37,404 bases of DNA, from positions 1 through 37,404 of IMG/VR virus record IMGVR_UViG_3300025697_000069. One strand, given 5' to 3'. Within the stretch, counting starts at the first letter, position 1. Every line of letters begins with the position of its first letter. The notes under the pieces were generated by a model that was given only the letters and a program-made list of their open reading frames with translations, was not told where the DNA came from and ran no database searches. Both the position numbers and the translations under genes were made by a program. Shown one piece after another: positions 8,100 through 18,300 of the stretch. The DNA comes from a virus.

Positions 8100-8403
8100 A
8101 GACTTAATGGTAGGAAAAGATTTCTCGATAACTCATATAACCTTTAAAAAGGGAGCTATAAGAGGAAACCACTATCATAAAGAAACAGAACAAACAGATA
8201 TTATATTAAAAGGAAAGCTACTATGTTCTGAAAAGAAAGGAAGCGAAGAAATTTTAAAAAAAGGAGATGATATTTGGTTTTTAAGAAGAACTCCACACGC
8301 TTACAAAGCCCTAGAAGATAGTGAAATGGTATCAATATGTATAGGTAAAAGAATTGGAAAAAATTATGCTAAAGACACCTACAAATGCGAACTCATCAGT
8401 TAA
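8059..8403 (+). CDS. Cupin-fold protein, possible sugar isomerase or epimerase
   Basis: The 114 residues form one small cupin: KDKRGTIKDL at the start, cupin motif 1 as GNHYHKETEQTDIILKG (about 36-52, two His and a Glu for metal), and motif 2 as the FLRRTPHAY segment near residue 78. This resembles the WxcM/FdtA-like cupins of sugar clusters. It overlaps the methyltransferase by 41 nt and the aminotransferase by 38 nt and starts right after AAACTCT. A role in isomerising or binding the keto sugar is likely, but the reaction cannot be read from the sequence. Confidence 0.7.
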   Translation: MKLEIHKDKRGTIKDLMVGKDFSITHITFKKGAIRGNHYHKETEQTDIILKGKLLCSEKKGSEEILKKGDDIWFLRRTPHAYKALEDSEMVSICIGKRIGKNYAKDTYKCELIS

Positions 8404-9325
8404 TAAGTTTGAAAAAGCTTGGGCTAAAGAAAACTCTTATGATTATGGGGTATCTTGTAATAGCGGTACTAATTCTCTGTTTCTCGCCCTCAAGGCATGC
8501 GGAATAGGAAAAGGAGACGAGGTTATTGTTCCTGAGTTCACAATGATAGCAACAGCTTGGGCTGTAAGCTACACAGGAGCTACACCAGTATTCGTAGACT
8601 GCAAAGACGACCTAAATATTGATTTAGACAAGATAAAAATAACAAAGAAGACAAAAGCTATTATTCCAGTCCATATATATGGAAGACAATGCGATATGAC
8701 TGAAATAGTGGATAGATTCAAACACAAACTCTATATAATTGAAGATATGGCAGAAGCTCACGGAATTAAGCCAGAAGGAGACATAGCTTGCTATTCATTT
8801 TACGGAAATAAGATTATAGAGACAGAAGAAGGTGGGATGTGCTTAACAAATGACCATAATGTAGCAGATGAGATTAGATTACTGGCAAATATGTATTTTG
8901 ATGAAGAAAGAACTCTAATTCATCCAAAAATGGGGTATAACTTCAGAATGACCAATATGCAGGCTGAAAAAGGACTAAAACAAGTAAAGAAGTTTAAAAA
9001 GATAATAAAAGACCGACGACAGATAGAACATTGGTGGAATAAGTACCTACCAAAAGAGATACAAATGCCTGAAAGAGATACAGTATGGATGTATGATATA
9101 GATTGTGGAGATAAGCAAGAGGAAATCAAGAAAGCAATTCCAATGACAAGGTATTTCTTCAAGCCGATGAGTATGCAACCAATGTATAAAGGAAAGTATA
9201 AAAAGTTAAATGCTTTCAAGTGGTCAAAACGAGGACTCTACTTACCACTCAAAGACCTAACAGAAAAAGAAGTAATTAAAGTAAGTAAACAAATATGTCG
9301 GATTCTTTCAGAGAACCAGTTGTAG
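8366..9325 (+). CDS. DegT/DnrJ/EryC1-family sugar aminotransferase, perosamine synthase-like
   Basis: I choose ATG 8366 (an in-frame TTG exists at 8354), giving 319 residues, at the short end for the family. It is a PLP enzyme adding an amino group to a keto sugar nucleotide. Visible are the SGTNSLFLAL segment that holds phosphate, GDEVIVPEFTMIATA, IIEDMAEAHG with the Asp that contacts the PLP ring nitrogen (about 127), and YSFYGNKII with the Schiff-base Lys (about 149), followed by EEGGM and GYNFRMTNMQAE. The YGNK and EDMAEAHG forms are close to GDP-perosamine synthases. With gmd it would give GDP-perosamine or a close relative. Confidence 0.85.
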   Translation: MLKTPTNANSSVNKFEKAWAKENSYDYGVSCNSGTNSLFLALKACGIGKGDEVIVPEFTMIATAWAVSYTGATPVFVDCKDDLNIDLDKIKITKKTKAIIPVHIYGRQCDMTEIVDRFKHKLYIIEDMAEAHGIKPEGDIACYSFYGNKIIETEEGGMCLTNDHNVADEIRLLANMYFDEERTLIHPKMGYNFRMTNMQAEKGLKQVKKFKKIIKDRRQIEHWWNKYLPKEIQMPERDTVWMYDIDCGDKQEEIKKAIPMTRYFFKPMSMQPMYKGKYKKLNAFKWSKRGLYLPLKDLTEKEVIKVSKQICRILSENQL

Positions 9326-9762
9326 AAGCACCAGAAGCCCCTACAAGCTCACAGGAGTCGCCACAAGCCGTTTCACTACCTGAAGGGGATAAACTGCAGG
9401 GTAATGAAAGTCCTGCCACAGACCCACTTACAGTTGATGAAAAGAATGTAGAAGTTTGGGAAGGATTAAACAGAACTAAATTCATTGAAGACCATTTTAA
9501 CATAAAAGAATACGCTGGTGAGTTTCCTCTTAAAATGCAGGTCTCTCATATAGATAAATATATAAAAAACGAACTCTCAACAAGAGAATATGAACCAAAT
9601 ATTGATAATTATCAGAAAATTCTACAAGAAATCGAAGAAGAAGCTGGCTCAGAAAGGCTCGAAACTTTTACACGCCTTAAAAGAATATCTGAGTATCTTA
9701 AAGTCTTAAACAAATTTGAATCATTAAAAGAAAAAAAAGCATCGTTTAAAGCTCTACTTTAG
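9295..9762 (+). CDS. Hypothetical acidic protein between sugar and neck genes
   Basis: The 155-residue product has a disordered, acidic first third rich in Pro, Ser and Glu (residues 1-45), then helical segments including YQKILQEIEEEAGSERLETF and a basic end. It starts 31 nt before the aminotransferase stop. The shape (acidic low-complexity arm, helical body) recalls small virion or scaffold-type proteins, but there is no identifiable domain. It is followed by a strong hairpin (9771-9805), so it may close the head and sugar transcript segment. Confidence 0.5.
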   Translation: MSDSFREPVVEAPEAPTSSQESPQAVSLPEGDKLQGNESPATDPLTVDEKNVEVWEGLNRTKFIEDHFNIKEYAGEFPLKMQVSHIDKYIKNELSTREYEPNIDNYQKILQEIEEEAGSERLETFTRLKRISEYLKVLNKFESLKEKKASFKALL

Positions 9763-9770
9763 ATTGTTTT

Positions 9771-9805
9771 GTTCTGCCTGTTTATGTAGAGTTGGCAGGC
9801 AGAAT
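9771..9805 (+). promoter_or_regulatory. Nine-pair perfect hairpin between sugar and tail genes
   Basis: TTCTGCCTG (9772-9780) pairs perfectly with CAGGCAGAA (9796-9804) around a 15-nt loop, with a flanking G-T pair. Only TTAAG follows, so it lacks the T-run of an intrinsic terminator on the + strand. It may act as a weak or partial terminator, an RNA-processing site, or a 3' stabiliser separating the two transcript parts. Confidence 0.55.
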
Positions 9806-9823
9806 TAAGTAATTTATAATTAT

Positions 9824-10417
9824 ATGGCATACGCAAAATCTACGTTAGCAGACCTAAAGCAATCGCTTGCGGATCGGCATAACTCGGGAACACTACCAAC
9901 AAAAGCAACAACTCTATCACTTTGGACAAGACTTTTTAACAAAGGTCAAGACTATTGTGCAAGGAAAACAAACCTACAAACAAGCACTTCGCTTACAACA
10001 GCAAGTGGAACAATAGCTCTACCAGAGAACTTTAAAAGCATATTTAGAGTGTTTTTAGACGATACAGAGATGGTTCAAGTAGGACAAGACGACCTAGACC
10101 AACAAAATGGTTATGTTTATTGGATAAGTGGCGACCATTTTAACGGATTCTACTTAAATACTGCTGACGACCAAGAATATGAAGTTCAATACTACTACTA
10201 TCCTTCACCTATGTCTGCTGATGCTGACGAATGTTTTGTAACAGACCCAGAAGCACCAGTAGCTTATGCTTACGCAATGCTTAGAAGAAGTGAGTCAGAC
10301 CCATTTGAAGATGCTGATGACGCTTTAAGAGAAGTAGATTCAAGAATAGTAGAAATGAATAACGATAGAATGAAGAATGACGATAATTTAGATTTTTTAA
10401 TGGTTCAAGGATCATAA
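9824..10417 (+). CDS. Putative head-tail adaptor (neck) protein
   Basis: The protein has 197 residues. The first 60 are helical (STLADLKQSLADRHNSG, then LWTRLFNKGQDYCARK). A beta-rich middle follows with IALPENFKSIFRVFLDD and YYYYPSPMSADADE, and the last 50 residues are helical again and acidic (DDALREVDSRIVEMNNDRM). This order (helices, beta sandwich, helices, with a substrate-like PENF turn) matches adaptor or gatekeeper proteins such as those placed between portal and nozzle in podoviruses. It precedes the nozzle-like gene by 4 nt. The assignment rests on layout and position, not on a diagnostic motif. Confidence 0.55.
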   Translation: MAYAKSTLADLKQSLADRHNSGTLPTKATTLSLWTRLFNKGQDYCARKTNLQTSTSLTTASGTIALPENFKSIFRVFLDDTEMVQVGQDDLDQQNGYVYWISGDHFNGFYLNTADDQEYEVQYYYYPSPMSADADECFVTDPEAPVAYAYAMLRRSESDPFEDADDALREVDSRIVEMNNDRMKNDDNLDFLMVQGS

Positions 10418-10421
10418 CAAT

Positions 10422-12035
10422 ATGGCAACTAAAGGAATAAAGACATTTCATCAAGACGATCTTGGAAAGGGAATAAACCTCTTTACTAGAGATACAATGA
10501 TAGCCGACAACGAGTGTATGGATGGTTGGAATGTTTGGGCTGTCGGAAAAAACTCTGTAGCAAAAAGACCTGGAGTAGTTCTCTTTGGAGAAGTAGCAGG
10601 CGATAAACCTATTGACGGACTGGGAACTTATTATAGTGGCTCAACTCGTAAGCTTTTAGCAATGAGTAATGGTTCTTTGACAGATATGTCTACTGGAACT
10701 TCTGTCGCTTTATCGGCTGTTCCTGCTTCTAGTAATGTTTTCTCAACAGCACAGAGAGCAGATTTCTCACAAGCTGGTGGTAAAACCTTTGTAGGAAATG
10801 GAGTAGAAAACATTAGATACTTTGATGGAATTACAATGAGAGAAGAGACTGGTTCAATTAAAGCTAGATACCTTATCTTTTATAAGTCTTGTTTATGGGC
10901 TTGTGGAAACACAACTTCAGGAAATGAGACAAAACTTTATAGAAGTGGAGACGGAGCAACAGGAACTCCACCAGACGCGATAGGAAACTTTACTTATCAC
11001 GCTACAACTAATCCGTTAGCAACAACTAAATATGTATCACAATCAGACGGACAAAATTTGAATGGATTTTTTAAACATCAAGATTATTTATATCCTGTTA
11101 AGGAACGAAGTCTATGGAGAGCCACAGTAGGCTCAGACGCAGCTCAAGCAATCTCATTAGAATTAGTAGACCCTTCTAGAGGAACAGATTCACATCATTC
11201 TATTGACACAGTTGAAAATGATAACTTTATGTTTAATGAGGTTGGAGTATTCGCTACTGGATATGAACCAAATATTTTAGACCAGATTAGAACAAACATA
11301 GTTTCATTAAGAGTAGACCCAAAACTTAAAGCAATTCAAAAAGACAGACTGGATGATGTTGAAGGAGTTTTCTTTGAAAATCATTATTATCTTTCTTATA
11401 CATCGGCTGGTGGAACTTATAATGATACTTTCCTAGTATATGACAGACAACGATTAGGTTGGTGGGAATTTCAAGTAGCTGGAGGAACTGGAACTTACAT
11501 AGGAGCAAATTGTTTCTGTGAATGGAAAAACCCTTCTGGAGAAACTAAACTATACTTTGGCTCACCTGTTGATGGAAAGATTTATTACTTCGATGAAGAT
11601 ATTAAACAAGACCCTGGATATAATATTACTACTAGCTTTGTTTCTAAAAAATATGGAATAGAAAAAAACCTTTCTCAAGTTAAATTCTTTTTAGACGCTG
11701 AACTATATTTTGGTAAGACTGCTGGAGATGTAACTATAAATGTAAAGATAGACGGAGAAGTTGCTGAAAGTTTAGACGTTTTAATCGGAAACACAGGAGC
11801 AGCAGGAATAGGACTTGGAGCAATAGGAACTTATCCTATCGGTGTTGAAACAGGCTCTTTAAGCCTCGCTGATAGTGGGGGAGGGGATTGGGTAAAAATA
11901 CCTATAAATAAACAAGGAAGAAACATTGAAATAGAAATAACTGATACAACTTCAACAAAGAGTTGGGAGCTTAATGCGATAGTGGCTCACTACAAACCTT
12001 TGAACGAATTATATCAGCCAAATGTTAAAACGTAA
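10422..12035 (+). CDS. Putative tail nozzle or tail-hub protein with beta-propeller-like body
   Basis: The 537-residue protein begins with a passage common in phage nozzle-type proteins: a short helix, then NECMDGWNVWAVGKNSVAKRPG (residues about 27-48), followed by many short beta strands with Gly turns and aromatic residues (YYSGSTRKLLAM, RYLIFYKSCLWACG, LYRSGDGATG). The repeated strands look like propeller blades up to about residue 390. A beta-sandwich end follows. In podoviruses a protein of this size after the adaptor forms the tail nozzle that closes the DNA channel. No enzyme motif is visible. Alternative: another large neck protein. Confidence 0.6.
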   Translation: MATKGIKTFHQDDLGKGINLFTRDTMIADNECMDGWNVWAVGKNSVAKRPGVVLFGEVAGDKPIDGLGTYYSGSTRKLLAMSNGSLTDMSTGTSVALSAVPASSNVFSTAQRADFSQAGGKTFVGNGVENIRYFDGITMREETGSIKARYLIFYKSCLWACGNTTSGNETKLYRSGDGATGTPPDAIGNFTYHATTNPLATTKYVSQSDGQNLNGFFKHQDYLYPVKERSLWRATVGSDAAQAISLELVDPSRGTDSHHSIDTVENDNFMFNEVGVFATGYEPNILDQIRTNIVSLRVDPKLKAIQKDRLDDVEGVFFENHYYLSYTSAGGTYNDTFLVYDRQRLGWWEFQVAGGTGTYIGANCFCEWKNPSGETKLYFGSPVDGKIYYFDEDIKQDPGYNITTSFVSKKYGIEKNLSQVKFFLDAELYFGKTAGDVTINVKIDGEVAESLDVLIGNTGAAGIGLGAIGTYPIGVETGSLSLADSGGGDWVKIPINKQGRNIEIEITDTTSTKSWELNAIVAHYKPLNELYQPNVKT

Positions 12036-12051
12036 TAAATAAATTAAAAAT

Positions 12052-13206
12052 ATGACAAAAATTTCACATGAAGATAATTTCGCTAGTAATCTCTCTGCCA
12101 ATATAAGTGCAGCAGTAACTACTAGCACTCTAACTGATACACCTAGTGCATCAGCACCATTTTATCTAGCATTTGATGCTACTGATGTAAATGGAAACTA
12201 TGAAGTGCATAGAATTTTAACTTCCCCTGGACTTGGAGTAGTAACTCACGCAGCTCTAGCAAATGCTCATACAACTGCTGAAGAAGTAAGAATGGTATGC
12301 CCTGGAAAAGAGCTAGACCTTATGTATCAAGTCCCAGAAGGAACAATGCTAAATGGAAAGATAACTCCAACTGACGCAGCAGGATTAACTTTAACCCTAC
12401 AAACTCAAGCAGGAACAGCACCATCAGCAACTGACCCTGTTTATGTAATGATAGGTGGAACTTTAAGAAGTATTACAGCAGCTTTAAGCGTAGCAAAAGC
12501 AGACGCTACTAACTGGTGTAATTCAGGAGCAACTGAACTAGCTACCAAAGAAATTGATTACTTTGCTTACTTAGGATACAACGCAACTGACGGAGTGGTA
12601 TTAGGATTCTCTAGAATTCCTTCAGCTAATATTTATTCAGACTTTTCAGCTACTACTACTAACGAAAAGTATTGTGCTATCTCAGACATTTCAAATGCAG
12701 TCGCAGGAGACAACTATGTAAATATAGGAAGATTCGCCGCTACTCTTTCAGCAGGAGCAGGATATACTTGGAGCGTCCCAACTTACACAACTAAAAACCT
12801 TATTCAAAGACCTATTTATGAAACTAGAGTATTAGATTATATTCCAACTCTATATGGAACTGGTGGGTCTATTGGTTCAGCTACGACAGTCATAGAGTTT
12901 GCTGATTATAAAATTGAAATGGATAAGTGTTTTGTACAAGCACAAGCAAGAGTTACTAATAAGGGTAGCTGGGCAACTGATTTTGTTATGAAAACTCCCA
13001 TGGGGTTTGCTAGTGTAGGAGAATTTCTTACTAATGGATACGTGACTGCAAATGGTTCTACTCCTGGAGCAGCATCAAGGGCAATGGCAATGCAAAAGGG
13101 AGCTGACTATTTTGGATTTCAAACTTCATTAGACACTAATAATCTTAGTTGGACAACAATAGCAACAGGAGATGTAGCTCACGTTAATTGTAATTACGAA
13201 ATTTAA
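12052..13206 (+). CDS. Virion structural protein, unknown class
   Basis: The 384 residues are rich in Ala, Thr and Ser with alternating beta strands, few charged stretches and no membrane segment. It resembles secreted or virion-surface beta proteins more than an enzyme. Pieces such as SHEDNFASNLSANISAAVTT at the start and TYTTKNLIQRPIYETRVLDY in the last third carry no known motif. Its place between the nozzle gene and the two long internal proteins suggests a tail or capsid-decorating component. It starts behind AATTAAAAAT, without an SD sequence. Confidence 0.55.
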   Translation: MTKISHEDNFASNLSANISAAVTTSTLTDTPSASAPFYLAFDATDVNGNYEVHRILTSPGLGVVTHAALANAHTTAEEVRMVCPGKELDLMYQVPEGTMLNGKITPTDAAGLTLTLQTQAGTAPSATDPVYVMIGGTLRSITAALSVAKADATNWCNSGATELATKEIDYFAYLGYNATDGVVLGFSRIPSANIYSDFSATTTNEKYCAISDISNAVAGDNYVNIGRFAATLSAGAGYTWSVPTYTTKNLIQRPIYETRVLDYIPTLYGTGGSIGSATTVIEFADYKIEMDKCFVQAQARVTNKGSWATDFVMKTPMGFASVGEFLTNGYVTANGSTPGAASRAMAMQKGADYFGFQTSLDTNNLSWTTIATGDVAHVNCNYEI

Positions 13207-13230
13207 TAACTAAAAACTCTCTAAAAAATT

Positions 13231-15360
13231 ATGTCAACAGCAAGAGAAAGGTACAAACGTAACCAAGCTAAAAAAGCTAAAAAGAAATCAAGCTCTAAAA
13301 GTAAACTATCTAGTATAGATTATTCTAAGCGTAAGAAAGGAACTTCTAGGAGAGAGTACGCAGCTCAACAACTTGGAGGAACGCTAGATTACGATAAGAA
13401 CACTATTACAGTTAAAAGTAAAAAACCAAGTTCTAGTAGTGGAACAAAATCTGGTCCAAGTAGAGCTGGGGAAGTTAATCCTGGATATTACAATCCTTAT
13501 ACTCAACAAGTCCAAACAACTAAAGTGTCAGATTATGATACTGATAAAAAAGCTCAATCTAATAGGAGCAATGCTTCAAAGATTTATAACGCTAGGACTG
13601 GTAGTGGAAGTAAGGGAAATGCATCAGGTGGAAAAATTGGTGGTTCTAATATAAGAGTATCCGACCAAAACCCATTTGGTAAATTCGCACAATGGGGAAA
13701 TGAAGCTCTTGGATATGGTTATGGAAAACTTACTGGTTCTGAAGACAAAATGCTTGGTTTAACTCAGCAATTATTTGGTGGAGATACAGGAATTACAGAA
13801 AGTCCTTGGGTAAAAAGGGCAACTGATTTATTTGGAGTGCCTACTGCCAATGCTTTTTTAAGAGATGACCCTGAAGCTGGAGGACATTTTAGAGACCCCA
13901 GCACAGTTTCTCCTCTAAGCCCTCAGGATATAGGAACATCTAAAGAAAATCTGGCTATTTCAAATCAGATTGCTGCAGGAAATAAACCAGTTACTAATTA
14001 TCGTTCTAATAATCCTGAAGCTACTTATGAAAAAGATATTTACGGCACAAGTAATATAAGTGTAGATGATGATACATATAGACCAGACCCAACACCAACA
14101 GACGGAGGTAGTGATATATCTACTCCAAGCTTACCAGAGATTTTTCAAACTAAAGATAATCCTTTTTCATTACCTGAATCTGCTGACGGAGGAGCTATCC
14201 AATATGATAACCCTACTATTAGTAGAGTAGCTGGAAAAGGAAACTTTGCTAGAGGTTTAGGATATGACCAAATGGGAACAAATAATCTAGGACTAGGAAT
14301 GGATGACAAAGAGAACTGGTTACAAAACTTATTGAGTTCTACTGGAATTGTAAATTCAGCACAAGCTTCTGAAATACCACAAAACAACGGAGGATTTAAT
14401 GGAAATACTAGATACGCAAATAACCAACAAAGTAGTGGGTCTTTCGCTGATTTACCAGATAATTACCTTAGTGATTCTGGTATGGGATTACTAGGAAGAC
14501 AACGACAAGAACAAACTCCACAACCAGAAGATAAACAAATAACAGATAATTATGAAGATGATTACACAGGAGGAGGTGGTAATGTGCCACAGATAAATAA
14601 CGGACAACAACCAGAGAGGGGTAAACTAAGTAGACGAGAGTATAAGGCTAAGTATGGAATAGATTATGACCCAACTGGAGGCTTAGGAGACTTTGGCTAC
14701 GCAGGAGACGACTCTTTTAAAGACCAAGGTAATGAAATTCAAGACCAACTAAAGAATATGATTAAGGGAATTGAAGCTCAATATGCTACTGCTCAGACTA
14801 AACAAACAGGAGACCTTGAAAGACAAGGAAGACAAAACTTGAATCAATTAAATTCACAGTTTAGTTTTGGAAATTCAGACCCTAATGACGAACAAAGAAT
14901 CCAATACCAACAAAGACTACAAAACGATCAAGGAAGAAATTTAGCTGAATTGCTAAGTTCACTGCAAGCCTCTAAAGGTCAAGACATTCTAGGAGCAAGA
15001 AATCAAGGTTCTACAAATATGCAGAACTTAATGAACCAGCAAAGGACTGCTCGTTCAACAGCTCAAGGGAATCAAAGAGATTATCAGACTGAACTTGCTA
15101 AGGCTAGGAGTGGGAGTAGAACTAAAGGAATATTCGCAGGATATAATCAAGACGGAACAAAGAAATATGTAAATCCTTATACAGGAGAAGAGATGTTTTC
15201 AGGAGGTCAAGGAACAGACCCAACAAAGGTAAATAATAGACAACCAGATGGAGGAGTAGTAAGGGAGAAACATCCTGAAACAGGAGAAATGGCAGCTTTC
15301 CAATATTATACTGACGGATCAAAACAAGATATGGACGGAAATTTATTTCAACAACAATAA
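13231..15360 (+). CDS. Large disordered virion protein, possibly internal or ejected
   Basis: The 709 residues are low in complexity: a very basic start (RNQAKKAKKKSSSKSK), then long Gly-, Ser-, Asn- and Gln-rich stretches, and a helical, Gln-rich segment near the end (about 500-620, with IEAQYATAQTKQTGDLERQG). A SRREY motif appears twice, near residue 39 and near residue 470, each followed by a Tyr-Asp containing segment, suggesting an internal duplication. No catalytic motif is seen. Position between tail genes and the 1069-residue protein fits an internal head or ejection protein of a podovirus. Confidence 0.55.
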   Translation: MSTARERYKRNQAKKAKKKSSSKSKLSSIDYSKRKKGTSRREYAAQQLGGTLDYDKNTITVKSKKPSSSSGTKSGPSRAGEVNPGYYNPYTQQVQTTKVSDYDTDKKAQSNRSNASKIYNARTGSGSKGNASGGKIGGSNIRVSDQNPFGKFAQWGNEALGYGYGKLTGSEDKMLGLTQQLFGGDTGITESPWVKRATDLFGVPTANAFLRDDPEAGGHFRDPSTVSPLSPQDIGTSKENLAISNQIAAGNKPVTNYRSNNPEATYEKDIYGTSNISVDDDTYRPDPTPTDGGSDISTPSLPEIFQTKDNPFSLPESADGGAIQYDNPTISRVAGKGNFARGLGYDQMGTNNLGLGMDDKENWLQNLLSSTGIVNSAQASEIPQNNGGFNGNTRYANNQQSSGSFADLPDNYLSDSGMGLLGRQRQEQTPQPEDKQITDNYEDDYTGGGGNVPQINNGQQPERGKLSRREYKAKYGIDYDPTGGLGDFGYAGDDSFKDQGNEIQDQLKNMIKGIEAQYATAQTKQTGDLERQGRQNLNQLNSQFSFGNSDPNDEQRIQYQQRLQNDQGRNLAELLSSLQASKGQDILGARNQGSTNMQNLMNQQRTARSTAQGNQRDYQTELAKARSGSRTKGIFAGYNQDGTKKYVNPYTGEEMFSGGQGTDPTKVNNRQPDGGVVREKHPETGEMAAFQYYTDGSKQDMDGNLFQQQ

Positions 15361-15364
15361 CAAA

Positions 15365-18300
15365 ATGGTTTGGAAACGAGTAGAAAACAATCAAATAAAT
15401 CAGACTAGGAAACCTAAAAAATGGGTAAAGGTTAGTAGCCAACCACAACAACAGCAACAACCTAAAAAGTGGGTTAGAGCTGGTGGTGGTAATCAACAAC
15501 CTAAACAGCAAATACAGCAACCTAAGAATCAACCTGTAAAATATTCACGGAAGTTCAACTACAAAAATCCTATTTTACGAGGTGTGGATGATAGTCTTAG
15601 AAGTTTTTCACAGGCTGCTGATAATATACCTAAGTTTAGCTTTGCTGATAAGATACAAAACCCAGCAGGAAAATTTGCTGCAACAATACCACAGACATTT
15701 TTAAATATTCCTTCTAATGTTATTGACCCTGTTTTTCAAGGTTATGGTGAAGACCAAAGCTTTGATGACATTAAGAGAAGAGCAGCAGGATCAGCTGAGG
15801 TTGGTTTAGATATTGCTTCGTTTGGAACTGGAAGCTCTTTACTAAAAAACTTAGCAAAACAAGGAGTAAAAAATCCTAAACTTTGGCAATTAGTTAAAGA
15901 AGGTTTTAAATCTGGAACTAAACAAGGAGTTGGTTATGGTGCTGGTTTTGGAGCTACAAACGCTATACAGGAAGACAAGCCTATTATCCCAGAAACACTA
16001 AAGGGAGCTGCTTTAGGTTTATTAGGTGGTCCGATAGGAGCAGCCATACCTGTTGCTGGAAACTTATTTGGTAAAGTATTTGGAAAGGGAAAAGTTAAAC
16101 CTAAAGTTAAACCTAGAGAATTAGCAGCTGAAGAATTTAATACTATTGGACAACTAAAGAAACAAGGAGAAACTAAAGCTACAAAGACTGTTACTCCAAC
16201 TGGAGTAGCCGAAGGACAGTTAGATGTGTTTGGAAATAGACAGAAAGCTAACGAGGTTAAGTTCAAGTTTAAAGGACAAGAGAAAACAAAGATACCTATT
16301 AAGGTAACAAAGAATGAATTTCAAAAGGTAACTGATGCTCTTGATATAGAAAATGTAAATGAAATTGGAAATATTGGAAAAGGTTTTAAAGATGTTTATA
16401 GAACATTCCAGAAAGTATTTGGAAAGGAATTTGGAGCTATTAAGAAAACTATCCTTGACCCATTTGATAAGTCAAAAGGGAATTTAGTTAAAGATAAAGA
16501 TAAATGGACAAAAGCATTAGATGGATTAACTAAAAGATTCAAGATGGATAGGGGTAGTAAGAAGAGTGCTGCCGTTCAACAATTTGGAGAGGGTAATAAA
16601 AGCTACAAAGAATTAGTTAAAGAGTTTGGAGAACAAGGTGCTAAGGAAATAGTTGAAGCTAATGGTTGGTTTAGAAAATCATACAATCAATTATTAGATG
16701 AAGTTAATGCAGCAAGAGCTAAAATTTATCCTGGACAATCTAAAAAACAAATACCAAAACGAAATGATTATTATAGACATTTTACAGAAATGAAAGAGGG
16801 TATTGGTGGGCTTAAAAATATATTTGATGCTCCATCTGGTATCTCTGCTGAGATGGCTGGTGTTTCATCTCAACTCAAAAAACCAAAATCAAAATGGTTA
16901 TCTTTTGCACAGAAGAGATTAGGGAATAAGACTGATGAAGATGCTGTCGGTGGATTTATTGATTATTTGCAGTCAGGTTTATATGCTAAACATATTGATC
17001 CTCACATACCTGTTTTTAGGAAATTAGGAGAATCAATAAAGAAGAAAATAACAGGAACATCTTTAGATCAAGAAAGAAATAATATACAAGAATTTATTAC
17101 TGATTTTGCTAATGATTTAGCTGGAGATACTAACCCATTAGATAGAGCAGCTCAAAAATATATTCCAGGTGGAAGAAAAGCCTTCGCTCTTTTAAATTGG
17201 ATTAACAGAAGAGTAAAGGCAAATGTAATTTTAGGAAATGCAAAATCTTCAGTAGCACAGTTCTTTAATATTCCACAAGGAATAGCAAATGCTGGAGTGG
17301 CTAATTCAACAAAAGGTTTTGGAAGAACATTAGCTTCAATATTCAAAAGGAAAAATAATCCAATGAATAAGTCTGATTTTATAGCTGAAAGATATTTTAA
17401 AGGGTTTGATAAGTTTGATAAAGGAATGTTAAATAATGCTAGAAAATTTACAGTCTGGTTTGTTACAGCTGGAGATGAAATTGGAACTAAATATATTTGG
17501 AACTCTCATTACGAAAAAGCATTAAAAGAAGGAATTAAAAACCCAATTAAATATGCTGATGATTTTACACGAGAAATGGTAGCAGGTCGTGGTATAGGAG
17601 AAGTCCCACTAATACAGAAATCAAAGTTATTTCAATTAGTAGCACCTTTTCAATTAGAGGTTACTAATGTATGGCACGTTATGAATAAATGGGCTGGAGA
17701 AAAGGCTGCTAATAAATTTGTAACATTTGCTCTAGCATCTTATGTAATGAATAAAGGTGCAGAGAAGGTTAGAGGTTCTGGTGTATCACTAGACCCACTA
17801 GAAGCTATGATAGACGCTTATAAAACTTGGAATGATGGAGAACCTAATGCTAAATTAAGAGCTGGTGGAAGGATAGCTGGAGAAGCATTATCTAACTTAC
17901 CATTCGGTCAAACATTGGCAGGATTATACCCTAAATATGGAACTGAAAACTTACCAAGTAGAGAAGCATTATTTGGAGACGAAGACCCAACAAGGTTTGG
18001 TAGTGGATTATTAACTACTAAGGGATTACAAGACCCACTATACAAAGTCTTGCCTCCATTTGGTGGACAACAATTCAAACGAAGTAAGGAAGGTATAGAA
18101 TCTTATGCACAAGGATTTTCAGAATCAAGAGGTGGAGATGTACAATACCCAATAGAACAAAACCCACAGAACTTATTACAGAGTTCTATATTTGGTAAGT
18201 ATGCTGTGCCAGAAGGTAGAGAGTTCTTTGACGAAGACAGAAGACCGCTAGGAGACAAGCAAACAGAATTATTCAAACAGCTATCTCCAGAACAAAGAAA

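Noticed and set aside
9276-9503. Minus-strand frames opposite real genes (for example 9276-9503, 14145-14387, 33338-33637)
   Set aside because: They mirror strongly supported + strand genes and have skewed compositions typical of complementary-strand shadows.
15122-15532. 136-residue minus-strand frame rich in Leu
   Set aside because: It is the complement of Gln-rich and Lys-rich coding sequence spanning the junction of two virion genes; no start context supports it.
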